Source: Microvelia longipes
Taxonomy: Eukaryota > Arthropoda > Insecta > Hemiptera > Veliidae
DNA length: 64,000 bases
Assembly: GCA_018340805.1 (NCBI GenBank)
Contig: JACMZG010001863.1
Span: 58,940,295 to 59,004,294, forward strand
Direction: 5' to 3'
Position 1 is the stretch's first letter, and every line of letters starts with the position of its first letter. Below are positions 33,791 through 45,227 of this stretch, in pieces. The notes beneath the pieces are model-generated. The model saw only the letters and a list, made by a program, of their open reading frames with translations, did no database searches and was not told the DNA's origin. The translations under genes were made by a program, and so were the position numbers.

Positions 33791-35334
33791 GTTTGTAAAA
33801 GAAGTATTTAATCTTTTAGTAATTAGATTTAAATTTAAAATCTAGGAGGAAAAAGGAAAGTCTAGAAGGAATGCGAAGACTTTGAGGAAATGGGAGGCTA
33901 ATGAAATGGAGTTTTAAGGAAATTCAACAACTATAAGCCAAAAGAGGAAACGGACCAATTAGAGTTATCTTTCACTCGTTATCTAGTCTAGTGTTTGTTT
34001 AATTCAATAAAGTTTCTACATTTTGGAAAATCATGCCTTGCGTTACTAAACAACTGACTTTTTTTCACTAAACAAAAGTCTCTAATGAATCAGCTCGCAT
34101 GGCTGGTAAAAGTTGGGGTGTGTGACTCAAGTCCGTTCCACAGGTTACTAATGACAAACTAAATAGATTTGTTTTGTACAATATCCTTGCTTAATAGTTA
34201 TTTATGCAACAAGGGATGAAAGTAAGTTTTACAGCTCAAGTTTAAGTTTCGTCCTAAGGCAGCGCCGAAGGAGGAAACTTCATTAGCTCACGAGGCCGGT
34301 AGGCCTAGGAAGATAAACTAGTTAGCCCCCGAGGCTTGCCGAGGAAGTTAAGTAACATATTGGCTCCCGAGGCTTGACGAGGGAGATAATACGAGAGCTG
34401 AAAACTTTCATCCCTTGTTGCATATTAAATTTTATCTACGACTTGAGAACTAATACTGACAACTATTAATATATTCTTTTGCTCCTTAATTGTTATTGTG
34501 TTAGTTTAGTTTATTCTTACCATGTCAATTACTCTGATGAAGAGAGAATAAAGCCACTATCTACACATTACTTTATTGTAAGCTGTCAATAGAATAATGT
34601 GTAATACTATATTTGTAATTTAAAAATTAGCGTGTGTATATTGTATATTCTACCCGTAGTACCAACATAACACCAAAAATCCTAAAAATTTCCTTAAATT
34701 CCTAAAAGTGTTACTAAAAAATTCTGTCAAGTTGGCAAAACTTTCACTTTACCTCCCTAGGGAGTAAAAGTACATTTACAGTGTGAGATAACAAGACTGT
34801 AAGTAGAACTTACAATACAAGGAGTAGATAAAGAATTTTTAATAAACTGTTAAAAATAAGAACAAAGACTTTACACCGTCTGATATTAGTCTTCTTTTTT
34901 GTCATAGTAAAATGATAAAGATTTTGATTTAGCTAGTTAATGATTTCTGGTACTTTTCTCCAATGCTCCAGATACTGAAAGGAATGACGTTATAAATGGC
35001 CGAGTAATAAGACCGTCTTCAGCCATTCCAACCAGTCCCCACAGCATTCAGAACAACACGTGTGACTAAGCTTTCTTCCTTTTTAAAACCATTAGGCAGA
35101 ATCTAAATGATATTGCAACAACAGTCATCTCAATTACTATTGGTTGATTGCTCAAATCCGTACGATTTCGGTAACGTCAAAATATTATTACTTGCATAAT
35201 GAAATCTTATAATTCCCTTCTATGATTCGAAGCGTCTAATATTATGGAAAATAAAGGACATGTCTGCTATAAGTATGCACATATTATCATAACATAATTG
35301 TTATAATTCAAACAGAGCTCAAAACAACGTCCGT
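33791..35334. other. Unassigned unique stretch
   Basis: No gene supported. 34265-34390 is GC-richer, with repeated CCCGAGGCTTGMCGAGG units. Confidence 0.5.
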
Positions 35335-35430
35335 TTCAGGAGTAGTAGTAATAGGGTGGGGAGGCAAAGCCAGGCAAATAGGCCACGTTGATGGGCTCTT
35401 CTTGCCAGCCCCGATTCCTTCAGCGTACTC
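35335..35430 (+). mobile_element. SINE 3'-end fragment
   Basis: Contains AGTAGTAGTAATAGGG and AATAGGCCACGTTGATGGGC, matching the minus-strand end of the SINE at 25292-25380. It is truncated where the 47-bp array begins. Confidence 0.75.
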
Positions 35431-35464
35431 CACCACATCCACCTCCAGTCGTGTCAGGAGTAGA

Positions 35465-36290
35465 CAAGATTTGGATTGAACAAGCGACAAAACAGCGATT
35501 GAACGTTTTCACAGATTTGGATGAACAAGCGGCAAAACAGCGATTGAACGTTTTCACAAATTTGGATTGAACAAGCGACAAAACAGCGATTGAAAGTTTT
35601 CACAAGATTGGATTGAACAAGCGACAAAACAGCGATGAACGTTTTCACAAGATTTGGATTGAACAAGGTTTTCACAAGATTTGGATTGAACAAGCGACAA
35701 ACAGCGATTGAACGTTTTCACGTTTGAACTTCACAAGATTTGGATGAACAAGCGACAAAACAGCGATTGAACGTTTTCGCAAGATTTGGATTGAACAAGC
35801 GACAAAACAGCGATTGAACGTTTTCACAAGATTTGGATTGAACAAGCGACAAAACAGCGATTGAACGTTTTCACAAGATTTGGATTGAACAAGCGACAAA
35901 ACAGCGATTGAACGTTTTCACAAGATTTGGATTGAACAAGCGACAAACAGCGATTGACGTTTCACAAGATTTGGATTGAACAAGCGACAAAACAGCGATT
36001 GAACGTTTTCACAAGATTTGGATTGAACAAGCGACAAAAACAGGATTGAACGTTTTCACAAGATTTGGATTGAACAAGCGACAAACAGCGATTGACGTTT
36101 TCACAAGATTTGGATTCGAACGTTTTCACAAGATTTGGATTGAACAAGCGACAAAACAGCGATTGAACGTTTTCGCAAGATTTGGATTGAACAAGCGACA
36201 AAACAGCGATTGAACGTTTTCACAAGTTGGATTGAACAAGCGGGATTGAACTCGCAAGAAAACAGCGGCAAAACAGCGATTGAACGTTTT
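35465..36290. repeat. 47-bp tandem array, about 17 copies
   Basis: The unit contains GCGACAAAACAGCGATTGAA, CGTTTTCACAAGATTTGGAT and TGAACAA. Confidence 0.96.
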
Positions 36291-37452
36291 CGATTGTATC
36301 AGGTGTGTGATTGGACTGTAGCTTTACTATCTTACTCTCGTCAAACCTTCTGTTTATCTTAGTAGTAAGAATTACGAGTAGACTAAACTCGTAGAGTAAA
36401 CTTTTAGGTCCTTTTCACCCACCTCGAAATCTCTTATTACCCCTCCACTATCTTATCCTCAAAAAACCTCCTGCTTAACTTTAGTCAAGCTTGTTAAGTT
36501 AACCACTATATTGGGTTCTTATTACCTATCCTAAAATCATGTACCTAGTGATAGGTGTATGTGACATGTTTATCACCTCCTCCATTTTCTTCTCGTAAAT
36601 TCTCCTACTATAGATGCATTTGAGAAGCTCGTCCCATTTCGTAGATACCAATTCCTTCTCGTTGAGATTTTGCCCTTCTTCGTCAGGAGAGCCCTAATTC
36701 GAACCTTGTTAAGGTTCTTGAATCGATTGTTTATTTCTTTACCCACATTTGTTCCAAGAGCCTAAATAACTATTTACTAAAAAACAATGTTATCTCTCTC
36801 CGCCAAACGTTTCTTTTCACCAGACGCTTGTTATTCTATAGCACAAAACCTCATTCCATACCATACTCCCTATTATGCCACACTATTGGGTTTTCACAAA
36901 TCTGTAATGATAATGTTACCCCTAAGGGCTCCCAAGGTTTATCGTTAATCTGTGCGTGAAGGTGGTTGTAGAGAAAGAAAATTCTTTTCCAGATAAAAGC
37001 CCTTTTTACGTTTCTTTCCCTTAAGAGAATCCTATAAATTACATCAGTTTTCTTTTATTCTCTCTTTGATAAATCTTAAATTTTATTTTCTAGACGTTTA
37101 AGATAAATTTTATAAAATCAAATAAGATTTCTAAATATTTTTTTTTTACTAAATAAGTTTGTAAAATAAGCTATTTAATGTCTTTGAAAATCAGATAACA
37201 AAATTTAAACAATACTTCAAAACAAAAATCTATATTGTATGCTTTGAATCTGTATTGATTCAAAGCATGTTTAATTTTTTTCTTTTGCAATTAATTAAAT
37301 GTATCAGTGTCTCTTATAGTTTTGACGAATGAAATTAACGGATACATTTCTCTTACTGTTAGATATGTTAGTTAGACGGAAAGTTGATTGAAAAGGTTAA
37401 GGAGGGTATTGTATGAAGGTTATATACGTGTAAAATAAAGTGTAAGGCGTCT
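36291..37452. other. Unassigned unique stretch
   Basis: About 1.1 kb of AT-rich DNA without recognised ORF, array or inverted repeat. Confidence 0.5.
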
Positions 37453-37460
37453 GTTAAGCC

Positions 37461-37999
37461 CTTAGAATAATACTATATATAGAAGGAGCACAGGACCGTA
37501 AACACAATGTAATTCCACTGATAACACGAAAGCCGGTTGACTGGTGCAACTAAGTAATGCTGCCAACCTGACAATAAAACATTATTTTAAATATGTGTCA
37601 TAAATATCTATTAATGAAGAAAGATCGTAAAGAACAAATATAATAACTTAAAACACCTGCTGAGTATTTAATAAAACTGGTCTTAGATGACAAAAGGGTG
37701 GCGGAATACAAGAATCTACATTTAGTTGACGAGGACTACTTTTTTATATAATTTTAATAAATACGTTAAACTACAATTTAAAATGCATAAATATTGTAAT
37801 GCACCGATATTTATATTAGTATTTTATGAATAATCAATGATTAATTAATAATAGAAACATAATAATTCAGCAACCGGAAGTATTGCCAATTTTTTTTAGA
37901 AAATTTTATATTGTAAGGTGGCAGCATCACTTAGTTGCACCAGTGAACCGGCTTTCGTGTTATCAGTAGTGCTCCTTCTATATATAGTATTATTCTAAG
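37461..37999 (+). mobile_element. Nonautonomous TIR transposon (MITE), copy 1, 8-bp TSD
   Basis: The 539-bp element has TIRs of about 110 bp starting CTTAGAATAATACTATATAT. GTTAAGCC flanks it at 37453-37460 and 38000-38007. The left TIR carries a ~26-bp insert (with GGACCGTAAACACAATG) not present in the right TIR. No ORF. The 8-bp TSD fits hAT, Merlin or P types, but the terminal CTTAG is not a standard hAT start, so the superfamily is left open. Confidence 0.92.
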
Positions 38000-38053
38000 G
38001 TTAAGCCATAATGTCGTAAACTAACCTGATTTGTCCAATAAGTAACCTATAAA

Positions 38054-38594
38054 TTAGAATATCTTTATATAGAAGGAGCACTACTGATAACACGAAAGCC
38101 GGTTGACTGGTGCAACTAAGTAATGCTGCCACCCTAACAATATACAATTTTCTAAAAAAAGTTGGCAATACTTCCGGTTGCTGAATTATTTATGTTCTAT
38201 ATTAATTAATGATTGATTATTCATAAAATACTGATATAAATATCGGTGCATTACAATATTTAAAGCATTTTAGATTGTAGTTTATCGTATTTATTAAAAT
38301 TATTATATAATAAGTAGTCCTCGTCAACTAAATGTAGATTCTTGTATTCCGCCACCCTTTTGCCATCTAAGAGACCAGTTTTATTTAAATATTCAGCAGG
38401 TGTTTTAAGTTATTATATTTGTTCTTTACGATCTTTCTTCATTAATAGAATATTTATGAAATATTTAAAATAATGTTTTGTTGTCAGGTTGGCAGCATTA
38501 CTTAGTTGCACCAGTCAACCGCCTTTCGTGTTATCAGTGGAATTACATTGTGTTTACGGTCCTGTGCTCCTTCTATATATAGTATTATTCTAAG
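38054..38594 (-). mobile_element. Nonautonomous TIR transposon (MITE), copy 2, inverted, 8-bp TSD
   Basis: Reverse-complement copy of 37461-37999, including the asymmetric TIR insert. Flanked by CCTATAAA at 38046-38053 and 38595-38602, an independent TSD, so this is a second insertion 54 bp away and not an inverted duplication. Confidence 0.92.
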
Positions 38595-38602
38595 CCTATA
38601 AA

Positions 38603-39029
38603 TAAAAAAGAATAAGAATTTTTTACTGGAGTTGGCATTCATTAGATGTAATTTCAACAAAAAATACAATAAAATGAAGTTTTATTGTATCCTTAACCTG
38701 AGCTGGTTATCCCATATTTTGGTTGCTGAATAATATTATTAAAGGCACAAAAAAAACTACTTCTGCACTGTTTACAAAAATCCGTCCTATCACAGATTAG
38801 CCCACAAATAAAAAGTCCGTTAAAAGACAATAAGTGATCAAAAGGTACAATAAAACAAAATACAAAGGTGCAAAAGCCGGCAATTCTGAGAATCCACAGG
38901 TGGTTTGATAAAAATATAGCGTTTTAAATTAATATTTTATGAATTCAGGTTTGCTTGATAGCTTCTATTTAGAAGAATCGCATGAGTAACGAATCGTAAC
39001 TTTACACCCCTGTTATTTATTTGTTGTAA
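38603..39029. other. Unassigned stretch
   Basis: AT-rich, nothing recognised. Confidence 0.5.
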
Positions 39030-39200
39030 GGTTAGTTACTACCCTTGAAGAAGGTTAGTTACTACCCTTGAAGAAGGTTAGTTACTACCCTTGAAGAAGG
39101 TTAGTTACTACCCTTGAAGAAGGTTAGTTACTACCCTTGAAGAAGGTTAGTTACTACCCTTGAAGAAGGTGTTACTACCCTTGAAGAAGTTAGTTGAAGT
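39030..39200. repeat. 23-bp tandem array, about 7-8 copies
   Basis: The unit is GTTAGTTACTACCCTTGAAG plus AAG. Confidence 0.96.
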
Positions 39201-39224
39201 AGTTACTACATTACTCTAGGTAGT

Positions 39225-39410
39225 GCACTAAAACGTTTTAACTAATAGCATAAACTAAGCAATCGTACTTGATTTTCATGCGCGTTTCCTTTGAAAAATC
39301 CTTGAACAAATAATACATATGACACTTAAACTAAATTGGTGAGCAAGAAAGCAACTAATCCAGAGGAAATTCGTCCGGCATGCAGATCTCCACGTCAGAA
39401 TTATTTTACT
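39225..39410 (+). repeat. Diverged copy of the GGACCACCGCGC fold-back family
   Basis: Shares CATGCGCGTTTCCTTTGAAA and AGGAAATTCGTCCGGCATGC with the elements at 1-290 and 48835-49497. Confidence 0.6.
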
Positions 39411-39553
39411 TCCCAGAGCCGATGCCGTAATCTAGGCTTAGCACCATAACAGAGGGAATTATGTAAAGAGGTATGACATTCGTTTTAACTTCATAAAGCC
39501 GTTGTTGTGACTGACATTTAACTTAGACTTAACTTGGGCTGAACTTCGATATA

Positions 39554-40225
39554 CGGTGCACCCTGTTATCAATACTATATATCGATATATTTTTAGTTTA
39601 GAGATGTGAGTAGGAATAATCGATATATGCCTTTTCTTTTGCGTTTATGAACAATTTATTATTTTTTAAAATGTTTTTTGTTATTTGTGTTTTTTTATTT
39701 GTTGTAAAATGGTTTATAACTACTTTCATATTTTTTATGTTTTTATAATGTTTTACTATGTTTTTAAGATTATCGATGATACACCACATCTAATTTTTTT
39801 ATGTCACGCGTATTTTTTACGTATTTTTTGTTATTTTTATTTTTATTATATTTTTGTTGTTAATGTTTTCATTTTATTTGTTGTATGTTTTTTTTAATGT
39901 TTTAATTATAAATTATAATTTAAACGACGCTGCTCATCTTTTAAGTGCTCAGTTCTCGTTTAAATTAGATAAGTCTAAATTAGATGTGGTGATCATCGAT
40001 TATTCTTATGAAACATGGGTTAAACATATAAAAAAACATAAAAAATATATGAAATAGTTATAAACCATTTTACAAACAAATAAAAAAAAAACAAACAACA
40101 AAAAACATTTAAAAAAATAATTAAAATATGTTCATAACGCAAAAGAAAAGGCATATATCGATTATTCCTACGTCACATCTCTAACTAAAAATATATCGAT
40201 ATATAGTATTGAACAGGGTGCACCG
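39554..40225. mobile_element. Long-TIR MITE, TA flanks
   Basis: The left end CGGTGCACCCTGTTATC and the right-end reverse complement share about 150-190 bp of imperfect TIR, including TATATATCGATATATTTTTA and CGATATATGCCTTTTC. TA lies on each side, compatible with Tc1/mariner-type insertion. Interior AT-rich ORFs look noncoding. Confidence 0.8.
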
Positions 40226-40456
40226 TATACGAAGATTTACCCTTAACTTGTATGAGTGGACTGGATATGGTGTTAGCGTTACTGTTTCAGAAACAACTTT
40301 GCCTCTCAGAATATACCAAGGATATTAAATAACGGGTATAACGATAAGTGAACTTTACTGACTCCATGAAAAGCTAACATACCTTCCCAAGCAAGGTTAT
40401 AGCAAAAGACCCCAAAAACATTAATAAAACACCCAAGTCTCTCCACATATAATATT

Positions 40457-40500
40457 ATTGACGAGCTAGCTTTCAACCTTTCGGTCATCATCAGTGCCTG
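40457..40500 (-). ncRNA. Hammerhead ribozyme-like motif (left arm)
   Basis: Minus strand: CTGATGA (40488-40494), stem II GACC-gaaa-GGTT, GAAA (40471-40474), stem III AGC-TA-GCT and C as the expected cleavage base. Confidence 0.72.
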
Positions 40501-40537
40501 AACAATGAAAACAATAATAAATAATATTTTTCATTGT

Positions 40538-40582
40538 TCAGGCACTGATGATGACGAAAGGTTGAAAGCTGGCTCTGTCAAT
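40538..40582 (+). ncRNA. Hammerhead ribozyme-like motif (right arm)
   Basis: CTGATGA (40545-40551), stem II GAC/GTT, GAAA (40564-40567), stem III AGC-TG-GCT, then C. Four stem I pairs are possible between GGCA and TGTC. Confidence 0.72.
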
Positions 40583-40705
40583 AAATATTATATGTGGAAG
40601 ACTTGGGTGTTTTATTAATACTGTATACTTCACTTGCGCTTCTTCTTTGTCTGACCCCAAAAACAGGTTATATAACGAGCATAAGTCGTGTTCAATTATA
40701 GAGTT

Positions 40706-41439
40706 ATACTAGTGGGGCCATATTGGTTGAATTTTGAAACATCAAAAAAAGTCTCTTGAACGCCTTCGACATTAATAATCAAGTAAACAGAACAAAATAA
40801 CACAACTTATTTATTAGAAAATTATTTGTAAAAAAAAAACACAGACAAAGTGTGAAAAGGAGACAATTGATTGATTATAACCTTAACTAATTCTTAGAAG
40901 AGGTTTCAAAATGTTTTCACTAGCCCCTAAAGGATACTTCAACCCTCTTAATTTATTGAGGTAGGCTATAACCCCTCTAGTAATACATCTCTCTGAGTTC
41001 AACATACATTGACATTTCAGGGTAAAAATATTTAAATAAACAACCATAATTATCTTTAATAGAAATATAAAGACACGAGATTTAACTTTTCCTTAACTAA
41101 ATCGAATGCTCTACATTTATCTCACTCCTTCGTACTCGCTTTGCGCGTCCTTAGAATATAAAAATCATCAAATTTATCAGCACGTCTTCGGACTACATTT
41201 GGTTTATTTCCATCGGTTACCCATCTATGCACTGACCTCGCTTGATGCTCATAACTTTTATCATTTTACAGAAACTATTGATATACTTGCCGTATTGAAG
41301 TAAAACTTAAACTAAGTACTTAAGTAAGTCCCTTTAACTAAGTACTTAAAGGGACACACAAACACCTAATTTCATATCAATTACATTATTTTTCGATGTT
41401 TAATAATTTAAAAAAAACGTATCCATAGTCATTGATATT

Positions 41440-41440
<1 letters not shown>
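40706..41440. other. Unassigned stretch
   Basis: No gene supported. Palindromic pair TAAGTACTTAAGT.../...AAGTACTTAAAG around 41313-41350. Confidence 0.5.
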
Positions 41441-41527
<87 letters not shown>

Positions 41528-41546
41528 TTATATATATATATAATAT

Positions 41547-41577
<31 letters not shown>

Positions 41578-41580
41578 ATT
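41441..41580. repeat. (TA)n microsatellite
   Basis: Nearly pure TA tract, followed at 41640-41720 by a diverged terminal part of the nested hairpin family (ending AAGCGTCATTTCGTATTG). Confidence 0.97.
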
Positions 41581-41724
41581 CATATTCTAATTGTAGTTTA
41601 AATTGCTTCCTCAATGTTATTTTTAGATCAGGGCCCAAGCGGAATCGATTTCTCTCTTACTCCACCGCCTCTTCTTCCATGCCTATATAAGCGTCATTTC
41701 GTATTGAAAATGCGCATAATTAAT

Positions 41725-42722
41725 GACATTTCATTCACATTCAATCTCTCTTAAAACCCCTATCCCTGCACCACCCGAGCTGAAGAGTGAAATTTTTTGT
41801 GAACATGTTGGAAGGTATATATTTATACGCCTATAGGAGTTAGTTTTTCGACCTCAAATCTTTAAATTTTAAGTTAATGCCACCAACCAAGTAAAATCAT
41901 TCCTACAAAACAACATGTTTTGATATATTTTCTCCTACATTATACTAATAAGTTAATTTATTAGCAATAACATTATGGATTCTTTAAACCTAATTTATTT
42001 TTTAAAAAAAATATTTCCTTTCAAAATTCGTGTAGGATTATTACTAAATTCAAATTTACTTTGCCATGTTTTTACCTTAAAAATCTTTTCTTTGAACTAA
42101 ATTGAATCTTTTTGACTTATGTAAGTCAAGCAATAATTATTGTATTAAAAATATTAAGAAGAGTAATAAAAGAATTTTATTTGAAACTATAATACTAAGT
42201 CTTGCAATGCAGTGTTTACATTTGTTGAAACCTCTTCTATGAGATGTGACCGATACGCACTCCTAAGACACATCTAGTCCTATATAATGTCCCTGATAGT
42301 CATCATATATTTATGATTTTATTTTATGACTTAGTTATTATTGATACATTTGATCCCACGTTATACGTCCTACTTGTTGTTATTTTAAACATTTCAAAAT
42401 ATTTTGTTGTTTAAATTATTTTATTTATTTTTAATACGTCGGTTGTAGTTTACATATTGAATTTTATGTTTTTGATTTTAATGTAAATTATAATACTTAA
42501 ATTTCCAAGTAAGGGGTTGGTGCCATGGATTCTCGTGAGTAGGAGGGGGCTGTAGGGGGCCGGTGCCATGAGCCCCCCTGAGTAGAAAGGATTGTAAGGG
42601 AGCCATCCCTCCGAAATGTTCAGTTAACTTATCCCGCAACACATGTTTGATAAGAAGATAGAAATATTATTAGTATTAGTCTCCATTCTATAAACGATTG
42701 TAATTGACAGACACAGGATGGG
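41725..42722. other. Unassigned stretch with a short GC-rich direct duplication
   Basis: 42517-42610 holds two tandem units of about 45-50 bp containing GGTGCCATGRR and TGAGTAG. Otherwise it is AT-rich. Confidence 0.5.
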
Positions 42723-43281
42723 AAGAATTAATTAAACTACCACTTCTCTAAATGACTATATTTCGCCTGCTCCCAGGCATATTCATGTCTCAAACCTAAA
42801 TTTACAAAAATATTATTAATTCATGCATGGGTTGTGACATGGAGAGAAGCGTAATGAGAGATAAATAAAACAATTTAAAATAACTTACTCACAGAATTTA
42901 AGGATTATAAAATCTTTATATGTAATTAAACCAGGTCAACTCTTAAAAATAGTCTACATCTAACATTTGCAACAAACCTAAAAAGACTCAAAAGGATTAC
43001 ACTCATTTCTTTTTAGGTTTGCTGCAAATGTTAGATGTAGACTATTTTAAGAGTTGACCTGGTTTAATTACCATAAACTGTTGAAAGATTTTATATCCTT
43101 AATTCTTGTGAGTAGTATAGTTATTTTAAATTGTTTATTTATCTCTCATTTACGCTTTCTTCTCCATGTAACCAACCCTGCATGATTAATAATATTTTTT
43201 GTATTTTAGGTTTGAGACATGAATTACCTGGGAGCAGGCGAAATATAGTCATTTAGAGAAATGGTAGTTTAATTAATTCGG
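42723..43281. repeat. Long palindrome with ~265-bp arms
   Basis: The left arm starts GAATTAATTAAACTACCA and the right arm ends in its reverse complement. The spacer of about 25 bases is centred near 42995. The arms include CTGCTCCCAGG and ACCAGGTCAACTCTTAA with small indels. Probably a fold-back transposon or inverted duplication. TSDs were not resolved. Confidence 0.85.
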
Positions 43282-43310
43282 AACGAATTAATGGACATAA
43301 GGTCCTTGAC

Positions 43311-43712
43311 AAGTGTCCATTGTGTCAATGGGACATCAGTGTCCTGTGCCAATGGACATAAGTGTCCATTGTGTCCAATGGACATAAGTGTCCATTGTGT
43401 CCAATGGACATAAGTGTCCATTGTGTCCAATGGACATAAGTGTCCATTGTGTCCAATGGACATAAGTGTCCATTGTGTCCAATGCATAAGTGTCCATTAA
43501 GTGTCCATTGTGTCCATGGACATAAGTGTCATTGTGTCCAATAAGTGTCCATTGTGTCCCAATGGACATAAGGGTCCATTGTGTCCAAGGACATAAGTGT
43601 CCATTGTGTCCAATGGACATAAGTGTCCATTGTGTCCAATGGACATAAGTGTCCATTGGTCCATTGTGTCAATGGACATAAGTGTCCAATGGACATAAGT
43701 GTCCATTGTGTG
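43311..43712. repeat. 24-bp hairpin minisatellite, about 16 copies
   Basis: The unit contains GTCCATTG-TGTC-CAATGGAC plus ATAA, so every unit is a self-complementary 8-bp hairpin. Confidence 0.95.
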
Positions 43713-44997
43713 TGTTGTAATTGATGGGACATCCAGTGTCTATCGATTACAACAAAGAAGATAGAATTTAAAAATATTTGCCAAACATTTCCTTAGGCTC
43801 CGATGTGTGCCTTCCACCACTACAGTTTCTCTAATTAACAGAAGGGGCCAGAGATTTTCATTAGACCCCCCCCCCAGCCTTATTATCCGCTTCGTCTCTT
43901 AATAGTTAAAACAGTAAAAATTGTCTTAGGCCCCCCGGTCCTGCATTCAGTTTAACTCTTCAATAGCTGAAATACTAAACATTTCCTTGGCACTAATGCG
44001 AGCACGAAGCAATCAGCAAATAAGCAACAATTTGTAGCAAGAACGATTCAAGTGCATAAATATGTTTACCTATTAGTTAAAATATTTGTATTAAAGTGAT
44101 GTAGAAATTCATACAGTAGAGGTGGTGGTGGGGGGACACAGTGGTCTAACTCCCTGGTTTTAGGTGGTTCCGAAAAAAACAGGGATTAGTTGCATCAACT
44201 ACTGCACCGAGCGCTAGTTTTCACCTTGTGCCCTTATCACTATTGTTATCAGTTTTAAATCGATACTATTTATGTTATAAAAATGTAAACAAGACGATTT
44301 TTATCTTTTTCATTGACTTTTTCTTTTTTAGTAGCTTATAAGATAATTTTTTTAGAAAATAGGATAACGTGTGTTACGAAAGTTGTGTTATAATGAGACA
44401 ACGAAGACGTAAATTAAATTTATAATTTCCCGATTTGATGTTTGTTTACAAACATTTTTGATGTTTGTCTACAAATCATGGTTACCACGATATCAGGTCT
44501 ACTTAAAATTAAAACAGCGTTTATATTTTTATAAAAGCGTTTATGAAAATTATACCTTCAAAATAATTATTACAATTTTTAACATTGTTAAAGACCCTTT
44601 CAAATAATTTTAATCTTGGAATTAAAGAAATAATTATTTTATATATGGGGTACAAGGTGAACCGACCTGCCACTAGCGGAGAAAGGGTGAACTTAGGGCA
44701 GGTCCATCTAAAGCAGCTTATTTCGGGGGAGTTAGACGACTGTGTCCCGCGCCCCCACTCCTACTGTATGAATTTCTTCACTTTAATTTGTATGTTTAGT
44801 TGAAATGAAATAAAAAATGATTTATTCTATTATAGTAATCACAACAACAATAAAATGTGGCAAAGTGTTTACATATTTAGTAGTTTTATGTATTTAAATA
44901 AAACTTAAAGTCCCGATTAAATTATGAACTTTAACTTGCTCAGACTAGTTTAAGTTGTTTCTTAGTTTTAATTTTGATGTCTGGTGTGTATGGTTAA
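43713..44997. other. Unassigned stretch
   Basis: Includes homopolymer C-runs near 43868 and 43930. The ORF at 44585-44803 contains a GC-richer segment (GTGAACCGACCTGCCACTAG) but no recognised domain. Confidence 0.5.
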
Positions 44998-45024
44998 GCT
45001 TAGGCCCGTATTCAAAGACGTTTT

Positions 45025-45133
45025 CCTAACATTTTCCTAACATTCTCCTAACATTCTCCTAACATTTTCCTAACACCTAACATTTTCCTAGCATTCTCCT
45101 AACATTTTCCTAACTCCTAACATTCTCCTAACA
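45025..45133. repeat. 12-bp tandem repeat
   Basis: CCTAACATTYTC repeated about nine times. Confidence 0.93.
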
Positions 45134-45227
45134 CTCACCTTAGGTTTAGGTAAGGGAAATGTTTTTAAGCCACGAAATTTAAATGATCGTTTCCGTGTTT
45201 TAAAAGTCATTTAGAGGCTTCGCATGA

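Larger units (their letters stand above)
40421..40652. mobile_element. 232-bp minimal element: two inverted hammerhead-bearing Penelope-type ends
   Basis: The 13-bp direct repeat GACCCCAAAAACA flanks it (40408-40420 and 40653-40665). The arms 40421-40512 and about 40528-40620 are reverse complements, each with a hammerhead-like core, and a ~32-base tail (ACTGTATACTTCACTTGCGC at its start) precedes the right TSD. No protein-coding sequence. The same plan of arm, arm and tail is seen in 31421-32822, with a coding insert between the arms there. Confidence 0.85.
40308..40705. mobile_element. Diverged partial hAT-type copy C, carrying a nested hammerhead element
   Basis: Begins CAAGGATATTAAATAACGGG and continues with CTTCCCAAGCAAGGTTATAG, matching the left half of copies A and B. 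After the nested insertion it continues CAGGTTATATAACGAG, matching copy B's CAGGTTATGTAGCAAG. The right end is not found. Confidence 0.65.

Noticed and set aside
37453..38602. One large inverted duplication
   Set aside because: Each half has its own complete TIRs and a different 8-bp TSD, so two transposon insertions explain it better.
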